From Fusarium oxysporum f. sp. lycopersici 4287 (lineage: Eukaryota; Ascomycota; Sordariomycetes; Hypocreales; Nectriaceae): a DNA stretch of 64,000 bases. Under the pieces are notes generated by a model. It did no database searches and was not told the DNA's origin. It saw only the letters and a program-made list of their open reading frames with translations. Shown in pieces: positions 43,129 to 53,400 of the stretch (the stretch's first letter is position 1; every line of letters begins with the position of its first letter). A program made the position numbers and the translations under genes. The stretch spans positions 1,612,001 through 1,676,000 of the forward strand of contig NC_030995.1 in assembly GCF_000149955.1 (NCBI RefSeq), given 5' to 3'.

Positions 43129-44637
43129 ATGGATGAGAACCCTTTCAACGCGGGCGCTCCCGGTGCCGAGGAGGTCGATCTCTATGGTACGTACAAAAAG
43201 ACAAGTTTATTCCTCCCACTCGTTATCGCCAAATTTGTGGTGGTTGATAAGCAAGGCCTGCCTGGCTAACTTGGTTGCTAGAACTTCTGGAGATCGACAG
43301 AACTGCCACACCAGATCAGATCAAGAAGGCTTACCGCAAGGTATGTGATCGCGGTTACACAGATCGTACAGCACTTTCTTACAAATTCGAAATAGGCCGC
43401 CCTCAAGTATCACCCAGACAAGGTCGCCGAAGAGCATCGAGAAGAATCCGAAGCCAAGTTCAAGGAAGTCACGCAAGCCTACGAAATTCTCAGCGATGAG
43501 CAGAAGCGCGAGCTCTACGATGTTCACGGCATGGCCGCCTTCGACAAGTCCCGAGGCGGTCCTGGTGGTCCTGAGGTCGACCTCAACGACATCCTCTCCC
43601 AGATGTTTGGCTTCGGCATGGGTCCCGGAGGCCCTGGAGGCCCTGGAGGCCCCGGCGGCGCTCGCCGACCCAGACGTGGTCCCGATGAGGAACAGGAGTA
43701 CAAGGTGACGCTCGAGGAGCTTTACCGTGGCAAGACTGTCAAGTTTGCTGCGAACAAGCAGGTACTTTGCGGCCAGTGCAAGGGCTCTGGCGGCAAAGAG
43801 AAGGCCAAGTCTTCGTCCTGCGAGCGCTGCAAGGGCAATGGTATCGTTGAGGCCTTCCGTCAGATCGGTCCTGGTATGATGCGCCGTGAGACCGTTATTT
43901 GCGATCACTGCCAGGGTGCCGGCCAGGTCTTCAAGGAGAAGGACCGATGCAAGAAGTGCAAGGGCAAGCGAACAACACAGGAGAAGAAGGTTCTCGAAAT
44001 TTACATTCCCAGAGGCTCCATGCAGGGCGAGCGTATTGTCCTGGAGGGTGAAGCCGACCAGTACCCAGACCAAACGCCTGGCGATATCGTCTTCACCCTT
44101 GTGGAAGAGCCCCACGATGTCTTCACTCGCATTGGACATGATCTGTCTGCTGAGCTGACTGTATCACTTGGAGAGGCTCTGTCAGGTTTCTCACGAACAG
44201 TATTCAAGCACCTCGATGGACGTGGCATTCACATCGAGCGACCTCAAGGCAAGATCCTGCGACCAGGTGACTGCCTCAAGGTCCCCGGCGAGGGTATGCC
44301 TATGAAGCGTGGGGAGACCAAGGGTGACCTCTACCTGATTGTCAAGGTGGAGTTCCCTGAGGATGGCTGGCTGAAGAGCGAATCGGAGTACCAGACATTG
44401 CAAAAGATGCTGCCTCCTCCCCCTGCGAATGTTGAAGCTGAGGAAGTTGATGAGGTCGAGTATGAGGATGATGCTGACATCGAGAAGGTAAGCATATTTC
44501 TTCGTGACTGGGCTTGAAGCCAGTAGCTAATTCGGTGATAGATGGGTGAGAACTCGGGTGATGGCCGATTCGGTGGTGACTGGGAGGACGACGAAGACGA
44601 TATGGGCGATGGCCAAGCTCAGTGCCAGACCCAGTGA
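43129..44637 (+). CDS. Type I DnaJ/Hsp40 co-chaperone
   Basis: Class A J-protein that stimulates Hsp70 and presents substrates. Four exons (43129-43186, 43282-43340, 43396-44487, 44542-44637) give 434 aa. The J domain is at residues about 17-80, with the HPD motif (KYHPDKV). A Gly/Phe-Gly-Pro linker is followed by four zinc-finger repeats, [24 protein letters not shown] and CKKCKGKR, then the substrate-binding C-terminal domains. The C-terminal tail is acidic and ends in Cys-Gln-Thr-Gln, a CaaX-like box with Gln as the last residue, comparable to the CASQ of yeast Ydj1. This implies farnesylation and membrane association. The insertion of GPGGPGG repeats in the linker is unusual but in keeping with a G/F region. 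It could be a Ydj1 or an Xdj1-class protein; the CaaX-like end favours Ydj1. Confidence 0.94.
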
Positions 44638-45622
44638 TCGGTGATATCTCTGCATCGACGAAGATGGAATATTCTTAAAGACGTGAAGTTTCTGCTCTGG
44701 ATTAATGAAGTGATGACTATCTCACGATCAGGGGCAGGTTCGCTGCCATGGCGATGGCGGTGCTAGGGCAACAGGTTTATCAGTATCAGGGCCAAAGTCA
44801 GAGGCTTTCAGGATGACATCAAAAGGAGAGACGACTGAAGACTTGTTCGTTTTGGAAAGGAAAATCCAAAATGGTATCATATCATGACAGACCATACACA
44901 CCAAACCACACCACTCTTGGGTTCAAAGAAGGGACAGGTCTCGGTCTCGAAGGCCGAGAGATTCCGTTGCAGGAGATACATGATAGATAGACTCGTGCAT
45001 AGACATATTGTAGAGGCTTGAGCTTTAAATTCCTGTAATTAATTGGTGAGATGTTGTGCAAGTGTGAGCGAGAACAAAGGAGAGCGAGGTGAAGTCTGAG
45101 GTGGGAACTTGCATCGTAGAGGTACCGACTTTAAAGTCGATACTTCAAAGTGGACCCACCACCTCTTTGGGCTCCTTTAGTCGAATCAACTTACACCAAA
45201 CAACTCCAAAGTTGATCACTTCCTTTACGTTGACAAGTAGATGAGAGCCAACTTGTATGGGTGCTGATTCTGATGGCATTCTTTGACTCTTGCGGGCATA
45301 CTCTGTCTGCACCTAAAGCATCCGATATGCCTAAAATCACACTACTCACTCAATCAACAGCCAACTGATGTATAAGAGCAAGGAGTTCTCCCTTATCTTC
45401 CGCTGCCCAACTGTTTGTAGTCTCTCTGACAACATATCTTATTCAGAGTTTTTCGACTTGAGTACGATTTATATAAATACTCAAAACCATGCATATCGAG
45501 GGATCTGTCTCACAATCCCATCTATCTAGACCCACCCCCGCCAATTGACGTAATCCTGAACCTCCACCACTAACATCAGCACCAACCTAACTCCTCCAGC
45601 AATCTCATTCCCAACTTCCACA
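44638..45622. other. Intergenic region, DnaJ to Snf8
   Basis: 3' flank of the DnaJ gene and the upstream region of the Snf8 gene. No additional gene seen. Confidence 0.6.
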
Positions 45623-46405
45623 ATGTCACGCAAAGGCGTAGGCCTTGCGGCCTTTGACCGCTCACGCCTCACATCAGCACAATTCGCATCACATGGCTCT
45701 TCCCTGCGCGCCAATAACGCCCAAGCTCTCGAAACACAGCTCGCCGTGTTCCGCTCCCTCCTCCAGCAGTTCGCAAACACACACGCTCGCGATATCCGCT
45801 CCGATCCCGCTTTTCGCGCCCAATTTGCTCGCATGTGCGCTGCCATCGGTGTAGATCCACTAGCGAGCAGCAATAGCAACAGTAGCTCGGATGGAAGCTC
45901 CATATGGGCGCAGTTGCTCGGAAAGACGGTCAACGATTTCTACTTTGAGCTCGCTGTAAGGATTGTCGAGGTCTGCGGTGCCACGCGCGGGGAGAACGGA
46001 GGTCTTATCGGTCTGGCGGAGCTCAGAGAGCGAGTTGCCGCAGGACGTATGGATGGCGCTGATCCCATTGCTGATGATGATGTCCGGCGCGCGGTACAGA
46101 CGCTTGCTCCGCTAGGCGGCGCGTATGCTGTCGTGCGTGTAGGTCGAAAGGAATATGTGCGGAGCGTACCCCGTGAACTCAACGATGACCAAGTCTCGGT
46201 CGTTGAGGCGGCGCAAGTCCTGGGTTATGTGAGTGTCGGCATGCTGAGGGATAACCTGGGCTGGGATAGGGCACGCGCCCGAACCGTGATAGACGATCTC
46301 GTTGCAGGCGGCATGCTGTGGGTTGACAAGCAGACAAAGGGCGAGTGGGAGTATTGGAGTCCTGGGTTTATGGCCGAGGCTGCTGCTCCGGATGAAGGCG
46401 ACTGA
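45623..46405 (+). CDS. ESCRT-II subunit Snf8/Vps22
   Basis: Subunit of the ESCRT-II complex (Vps22-Vps25-Vps36), which sorts ubiquitinated membrane proteins into multivesicular bodies at endosomes. It is a single exon of 260 aa, usual size. The N-terminus MSRKGVGLAAFDRSR and the helical region QLAVFRSLLQQFANTHARDI are typical, followed by DPAFRAQFARMCAAIGVDPLA and the two winged-helix domains, with FYFELAVRIVEVC, YVRSVPRELNDD and WEYWSPGF near the end. A short Ser/Asn-rich run (SNSNSSSDGSS) sits between the helical and winged-helix parts. Confidence 0.95.
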   Translation: MSRKGVGLAAFDRSRLTSAQFASHGSSLRANNAQALETQLAVFRSLLQQFANTHARDIRSDPAFRAQFARMCAAIGVDPLASSNSNSSSDGSSIWAQLLGKTVNDFYFELAVRIVEVCGATRGENGGLIGLAELRERVAAGRMDGADPIADDDVRRAVQTLAPLGGAYAVVRVGRKEYVRSVPRELNDDQVSVVEAAQVLGYVSVGMLRDNLGWDRARARTVIDDLVAGGMLWVDKQTKGEWEYWSPGFMAEAAAPDEGD

Positions 46406-47250
46406 AGCACCCCAATGCACTGGCTTCTCCCTTCTGCGGAGTGTCTCGAAACGCGGCAGGCTATACGACTATTGTGGCAAAGCAGAAGCCCCGACCGTGG
46501 ATCTCATAAGACAAAGCGAGAGTGCTTGAAACTCATGAGGCGCCTGCCTTGTTTTGGTTCCGTCATGCAGTCAGGCTACCCGGCTTACATACCGAGCCTC
46601 CATCACTCACCTCGCATGCCATGGTGGGTTGACCATTTAAGGGACATTTCGCATCCGCAAATAGTCCCGGCACAGCAGTCCGAAGCCACCATCAGGATTT
46701 CCAGCCATGATGTCACATGGGAGATGTGAAGAACCCTTCCGAAATGATAGGGCCCCAAGGCCTTTCGCTCAAAGCTTTAGACAGATGTCACTCACGTATC
46801 AGAGTTATTATTCACATCTCCTCAAATTAGGCTCTAACAGGCCAACCAGGTAATTCTACTATAGAAGGTGTATAAAAAAGATAAAAATACTAGTTCATTT
46901 CATTAACCAGCAACTCGCACATACAAACATACACATCTTACCACTTCCCCTCCACATTGCCCTTATCCTTAACCAGAAATTCTCTTGTAGATACATGTTC
47001 AACAGCCTGAGTTCAGGACGGGCACCGGTCCAACTCACCCCCTCATCTCGGGTATATACTTGTCAAGCGACACGACCCATCCGAGCATGGGTTTCAACAT
47101 CATCCACCCATCGCCAAGAAGTCAATGTTGGTTCACTCCTTCGTCACCAGGTTTCCCTCCTCTTTAAATGCTTTAACCGTTCCTAATGCCATCTTCTACC
47201 TGTCTTCATTGGCGTGGCTGAGCTCGGATCGGCGCTTGAGATGGAGTCGC
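46406..47250. other. Convergent intergenic region, Snf8 / PMP22-family gene
   Basis: 3' flanks of two convergent genes. Nothing further recognised. Confidence 0.6.
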
Positions 47251-48434
47251 TTAGTAGGGAGGGTTGGGGCCACCCATGCCAGGAGGAGGGTAGTCATCGG
47301 GGCGGCCTGGTCGCATATCACCAGCGTTGGATCGACGGTCGTCACCGAAGTGCTTCTTGCGGAGAGCTGCGAGACGCTTCTTCTTGGTGATGGTGTTGAT
47401 GTAGGTGCCGATGATGAAGGACACAATGTTGAAGAAGGGGACCCAGAGCTGGTCAGGGAGGAACTTCTGAGCAAAAGCCAGGCAGATAGGCGAGGTGATC
47501 CACGAGACCCGCATCACCTTCCAGAAGCCGACCTTGACGGTAGCACGAACCTGATGGTAGGTGCGAGCGCCGGCAATGAGAGCCATAGCAACGAGGTAGA
47601 CGCTGTTCTGGATAGGAGCGATCTAGGGGTTGTGTTAGCGACTGATGATACAAAACTGGGTCCTTCAAATCTCGCTCAAGTTGCGTCCCCAAGTTTTCTC
47701 CGAACATGAACGTCCTTCAATCGCCTCACTTGCAACTTGATCGTACAGGCTTGTTCTATCAAACCATCGATCTCTGCCTCTAAATGCGCACGAGCTGGAC
47801 AATCAAGGAATGTTGTTTATAACTTACAATGAGATTGCTGACAAGAATCTGCAGAATCTTGGCGCGCAGGCTGGTACGGCCCTTGAAAGCCTTCTGGAGC
47901 GCCCAGATGAGGAAATGGCCTAGAGGAGCGCTGATGAGAGCACCATATGCGGCCATCTTGGGAACACGAGCAGTGAAGTAGTTGCCGTGCTTGTTGCGGT
48001 CCTTGGCGAGCCATGAAGCGACGAGCTCCTGTGTACCAGCAAGAGTACCAGCGGTGAGCATCTTGGTGCGCAGAGGGTTGTCCTCAAGCTCTTTGATGTA
48101 AGCCTATCAGGTCGTTAGTCATGATCAGTGTGGTTTTCCTCCGGGATCATGCGGAGCCATAGCATCATAGCTTGGGGAAGTAGCTTATGCGCGTTCTAGC
48201 TTCCGGCATCCTGAGCAGGTCGGGTCTCCAACGTACCGCCAGATAACCCTTAGTACCAGCGTTCTTCATACCACCAGTCAAAGCTGTACCGATCACAGCA
48301 GAGACGGGGTGGTGGCCCTTTGTGCCGGGAATCTTGCCAGCTTCGGCCTGGTCAAGCATGTCGCCCATCTTCTCAGTGGCATCGTGGACCTTTTCCGACA
48401 CCTTGGTGACGGTTTCACTCTTGAAGTCAACCAT
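47251..48434 (-). CDS. Mpv17/PMP22-family membrane protein (candidate Woronin sorting protein, WSC)
   Basis: Multi-pass membrane protein of the Mpv17/PMP22 family. Three exons (48434-48237, 48103-47828, 47622-47251) give 281 aa. Family marks are LRTKMLTAGTLAGTQELVA (first membrane segment), AYGALISAPLGHFLIWALQKAF, ILVSNLI joined to IAPIQNSVYL over the last intron, and GFWKVMRVSWITSPICLAFAQ. The family also has fungal members that form the Woronin sorting complex in peroxisomal membranes and mitochondrial Sym1. The first 65 residues here (MVDFKSETVTKVSEKVHDATEKMGD...) are an acidic/amphipathic extension that is not in animal PMP22, and the C-terminus is a Pro-rich soluble tail. PMP22-like similarity and length favour a peroxisomal protein, but orthology to WSC is unproven. 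Confidence 0.8.
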
Positions 48435-50464
48435 GCTTGCTATTATTCGGCTATATGGCGGTGATGGTGAAGGGTATGATTAAGTAAGAAGCGCGTTCTA
48501 GTTCGAGGTCCAGATAAGAATATTATTTTGATCCGACTCAGGGCAAATTGCTCCAGATTGAATGATGCCTTTTGATCTGTTCGACCTTGGTTTGTTTTCA
48601 CGGCGCGCTATGTCCTTTCGTCGTCGTCGTGATCGTCCTCGTCGGATGTTATCGTCAAAGTCAACACGGCCGCGACGGCGTCATCAACGGGTCGAGTCAA
48701 GGGTCAGACGCGCAAAAGAGACTTTAATCGAATCGTCAGTGAGGATGTCCAAGATAAACAGGTGGGGTCTAATGATCGCGGATCGTTATTGACATGGGGA
48801 TGAGGGAATGTGCGCGCTCAACAACAGTAGCTGGACATGACAATGGATGACAGGAGAGAGGACTTGACAAGATGGTGAGAGAATATTGAAAGGCAAGGAT
48901 TGAGGTGGGTCAGAGTCAATTGAGGTTCTCGTGAGGTATCTAGCCAATGGCTTTGTTTACTCGAGCAACAAGACCAGAGAGGTTGAGGGAAGGGCTGCAA
49001 GTCGATGATGACGGGTGATGGAAGGTGATGGATGCTGTTGTTGTTGACGTGGAGTTCCAGCTCATCCCAGTCCAGGGTAATCGGAACAGAGAGGAAAGAA
49101 AATAAACTTACAAGCGCCGGTGCCGAAGGATGATGATGGTGGTGATGATGATAAGTTGAAGATGGTGAGATGGGGGAGACAGACGTGGACGTGAGTGGAG
49201 CGAAGCGGTTGGGTTGGTCTTGATTTGTTTGTCTCAGGCCTTAGGTGCTAAGGATGGAGGTGACCGATCTGGGGGGACTGGGAGCTGGGAGGAGGAGGAG
49301 GGACCTGTGCGTGCGTGCGTGCGTGCTGGACTGGGCTGGACTGGACTTTGACTGGGAGATGAGATTGATGGGCGAGAGAGAAGTCAAGTCAAGTCAAGCT
49401 CAGCTCACTCCAGACACTTGAGCTGCAACAAGACAGGGGCAACGTCCAAAGACGGTGGCTGGGGGATGTAGAGTTCGTGTACCGTTGCAGCATGGCGCAA
49501 GGCTAAAGAATACTCAATCGATACATTAATCTACCCAGTCCACAATGCCTCGGCCCGCTGTAAATAATAACAATCGAGCCAACCAAATCTCTCAAAACAA
49601 AACAGTGTTTACCCCTGGTAAAATGGGTGCCTCCATTCGGCAGCTTCAGCTACCGCGGCTCCAGCTCCCAAATTGGCGAGCTTGCGTGCTGACATCCACT
49701 CAGAATCCACCAGCTTCCTCTTATGTACAGCAACCCAGTCGATGGAGCTCCCCGGGCCTTGAATGGAAATTTCAGCCACAAGTGTCCATCCGTATTCTTC
49801 CTCTCCCTCTTCGGCTGTCTCCTCGCCCAGACCTCGGTCTCCTCCAATATCCTCTATCTATCTACGAAACATGAATAGCTTCATGTACTATCAGCACCCT
49901 ATTCTCACTCGCTTGTTCTGCACGACACTACATGAAACTACCGAGTTGGCCTAACCTCCTTAGCCTCTTCGGTAATCATGGCCGGGACGTGTTGAAAAAA
50001 GAGTGGCTGGGTCAATCACTTTGCATACAGAGTACAGAGGCATACACTCACTCCATGCGCATACAGGGATCCCTTCACGTGAAAATGGCTCCTCCAACAT
50101 CCGGAATCTTCTCGCTATAAATGATGTATGTGTATATATATGTATGCAAATACTTCTTATCAACAGAGGCGCCCTCTGTAAACTAGGTCCCAAGGATATG
50201 TCAAAATGCCCAAAGCACGGCCCGAGGATTCGATTCATGCCAATCCTCGCTCAATCAAAGGCCGTGCCCTTCAAACGCCTATACCTAACACAACGGACTG
50301 TCTTCATGGACGTGTCCAGAACCAGCAATCCATATTCCCCCTAGATAGTCAAGTCGTTCAACGAATCAAGAAAGAGATCTCCTTTTCGTACAGAGCTAAG
50401 CCTCTGGCCCAGCTGTTAAAGCCAACGATGTACTCAAAACGCCCTCGTGCTTCGATAAGCTATT
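48435..50464. other. Intergenic region upstream of the PMP22-family gene
   Basis: About 2 kb between the PMP22-family start and the Tea4-type stop, both minus strand, so it is mostly the upstream region of the former. It contains simple-sequence DNA (see 49307-49326). A short plus-strand frame from 49545 begins MPRPAVNNNNR but has no recognisable homology, and I leave it unannotated. Confidence 0.55.
49307..49326. repeat. GTGC tetranucleotide microsatellite
   Basis: Five perfect GTGC copies in a GC-rich upstream region. Confidence 0.85.
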
Positions 50465-53400
50465 TCATACTGAGCCGCGAAGCCGTTGCTTTCTAGCCAA
50501 CCAGTCCCCGAGCATATTGTCAAGTTGCTGTAGCTGCGTTAGTATTGTTGCAGAATAATATATGCCCAATGAGGCGACGAGGAAAATACTCACAGTGGTA
50601 ATCTCCGCTAGCTTCGCGTTCTGCTCTCTGAACATACCACTAACCACCGGGTGGTCTTTGCCAACAGGTTCCACGTCTGTCTTGTCGTACACGACCATGA
50701 GAAGATCTCGAACGTGCTCACCATCATCAAAGAAGGCACGAAGCTTCTCGTCATCCCAGCCAGGTTCTTTGGCACTTTTCGTTGAGCTACTATCCTTGGG
50801 TGTCTCGTCACCAGGCATGAGCTCTGGTGACGGTACATCGGAGGACGAGCGACCTTCTTGGGAGGACGTGTCGATCTCCAGTGCTGGTGGCCGTGTTGCG
50901 TTAACAGGTGACACCTGCACTGGTGATTCTGACAGACGATCCTTCTGGCCTTGGCCTGCCGCTGTGGATGCGTTCGGCTTGGCGGCTGCATCGAAGCTAT
51001 CAGGGAACGCTCCTGGCAGTTGTGGCCGTAGTCCACCCTCGGGCTTCTTCTCGGCGGGTTGCTCTGGTGTCGTTCGGTTCGTAGGCTGAGACACATCATC
51101 CTCATCGGAGCTTGACAATTCATCCAGATCCATCAATGGGCGAGGCTTGACTGTCTTGGTTGCCCTAGGCTCGCCTCCTGTGCTTGCGCTGCGGCCCAGC
51201 GCCCTCGCCAATGCCTTCGTATCGTCGTGTTGTGCAGCGGCTGAGGAGGACCGTACCTTGGCCGGATCCCCGCCAATTTGTGAATTTGATGGCACTTCAT
51301 GTGTCTCTTGTGTCTCGGGATTGACGATCCGCATCGACGCCGGTGGCACGTTGGACACATCGTTGACCCGAGACTCGGCCAGATAAGCTGCGAGTTCCAT
51401 TGTCGATGAGGTCTCCCCGCCCTTGCCAGGAGATGTTTCAGTTCGGGGCATCTGCTTTTGAAGTTTGCTAGTGCTCCGTTGCGGTTGTCTGTCAGGCGAC
51501 GCGACCTCTTCAATTGACTCGCTGTCCCGAGGCTCCGATACAATATCCATAGAGCGCTTGCCAAAAGATTCGTCGTCATCGTCAACCGACTTCTTTCTGT
51601 CCTTTCTGGAAAAGAAACTTCGGATGGCGCTCGGCTTCTTTTCCTTCTCTTTCCGAGACTTATCTTGGTGCTTCTTCTTCTCCTTATCGGACATGAGCTC
51701 CTTGTCCATCTTATCAAGACTTCCTCGGGACTTGATGTCCTTGGTTGTTGAGTCCTGGGAAGGCCGAGGTTGATTGTCGTCTCGTAGCAAGTTAGGCGTG
51801 AGAGTAATCTTCTTGGTCTCGACTGTCTCATCTCTAAAGAAAGAGTCGGTGTTTCTGACAGTACCATTGCGGGATCTGCTGGGGCCTTCCTGTTTGTTGT
51901 CGAATAGTATTTCCTCACTGCTTCTCGTCTCATCTTCCTCTTCCACAGTGTCGACCTTCGACGGCTCCATAGCCATTTTAACTTCTTTATTTGAACGGGG
52001 CTTAAGAGGCTCAACCCTGGCGCTCTCCTCTGATGAATCATCTTCTATGATCGATATTGTTGAAGCTGGATCTCGGGTATCTTTCTTTTGTTCTTGTTGT
52101 TGATCTTGCTTGGTTGTGGTGGTCGAGCCGGCGAATAAGTCGTCCAAGTCTTCTTCGTCGGATGAATAGTCGTCGATTTCAGTGTAGTCATGGTACGTTG
52201 GGGAAGTGAATGTGACCGTTTTGCGTCCAAATCTAATTGGCGATTTGAACGTCTGTTGCTTCTTCTCTGCTGTATCCCCTAACATAGTTGCAGAGAGCTG
52301 TATTGATTTTTAGTAACAATTTTGGGTCTTGGACCAAGTCAATTTACGTACATCAACATTCCTGTGTTTATTCAGACGTGCTAGACGTTCCGTCGGCGTC
52401 TCAATATGCTCTGCGGGTAGATATCCTGGTATTTCTTTAGTCACTAGCCAGTAGAAGTGGAAATCTTTGCACTTACCAATGCTGCTGTCTTTAACAACTC
52501 TGACCAGCCACCAGTAGCTGTTGCTATCGTCTAGCAAAACCATAGTGTCACCTTTGGTTGCATTTGCTTGACCTTCAACGGTAGCCACGAAAGTGTGAAG
52601 GGCGTAAACGAATTCGAAATCAATGTCCTCTATGTCTTGTAAGCACTCGACCGCCCAGCCGGAGTCAATGAAATCGTAGTCGTCAGGAATGGAGAGTGCA
52701 GAATCATCGTCTTCAAAAGATTCTTCGTAGGGAATAGTCAGCGCGGGATCGAAGTCGGGGGTTTCGTCGTCGTCCAAATCCGAATCGGATAGATCCAGCA
52801 TTGGATCACAGTCATAGAATATGTCCTGCTCTCTGTTATCGGCTACGGTGCCCTTTCCTCCAATACTCGATCCTTCAGCAGAAGGATGCTAGCCTTCATT
52901 ACTGTTGGACCTAAACTGTGGTTCCACTTCTTCAAATGTTTCGTGAAATTCGGCCGTCGAATTGGACGTTGTCCAGCTATCGTCGGGTTCGGGTTCGGCG
53001 TCGTTACTGTGCTCGTCGCGACCGTTATACTCACCATGAAGACGATGGTTCCGGACTTTCGTGGGCAATGCTCGTGGAAGCTGCGCAATTGCGCATGGGC
53101 TGGGTACACAATTGGGGGGTTCGGGATATGGCGAGCAAACTCTGATGCCGCTTGAACCAGAGATACTGGGAGTACTACTCCTTTGCGAAGGTAGGGAAGA
53201 GACACGGCGCGGCCATGCCACAGGGGCAGCGACGGGGGAGCACCCACCATCTTCAATCGAAGGCGAACTAGAGATCTTATCCATCATATCGTCATCGAGG
53301 TCATCGTCGCCGTCGAGCTCGCCCTCATCCGAAGATGAGACGCCTCCATTCTGCGCAATTGCCAGTGCATCTTCTTGGTTCATATTGCTATTCTTGTCGC

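Noticed and set aside
49545..49874. Small plus-strand frame beginning MPRPAVNNNNR
   Set aside because: Considered as a small mitochondrial protein, but neither the read-through sequence nor simple splice variants matched a known family.
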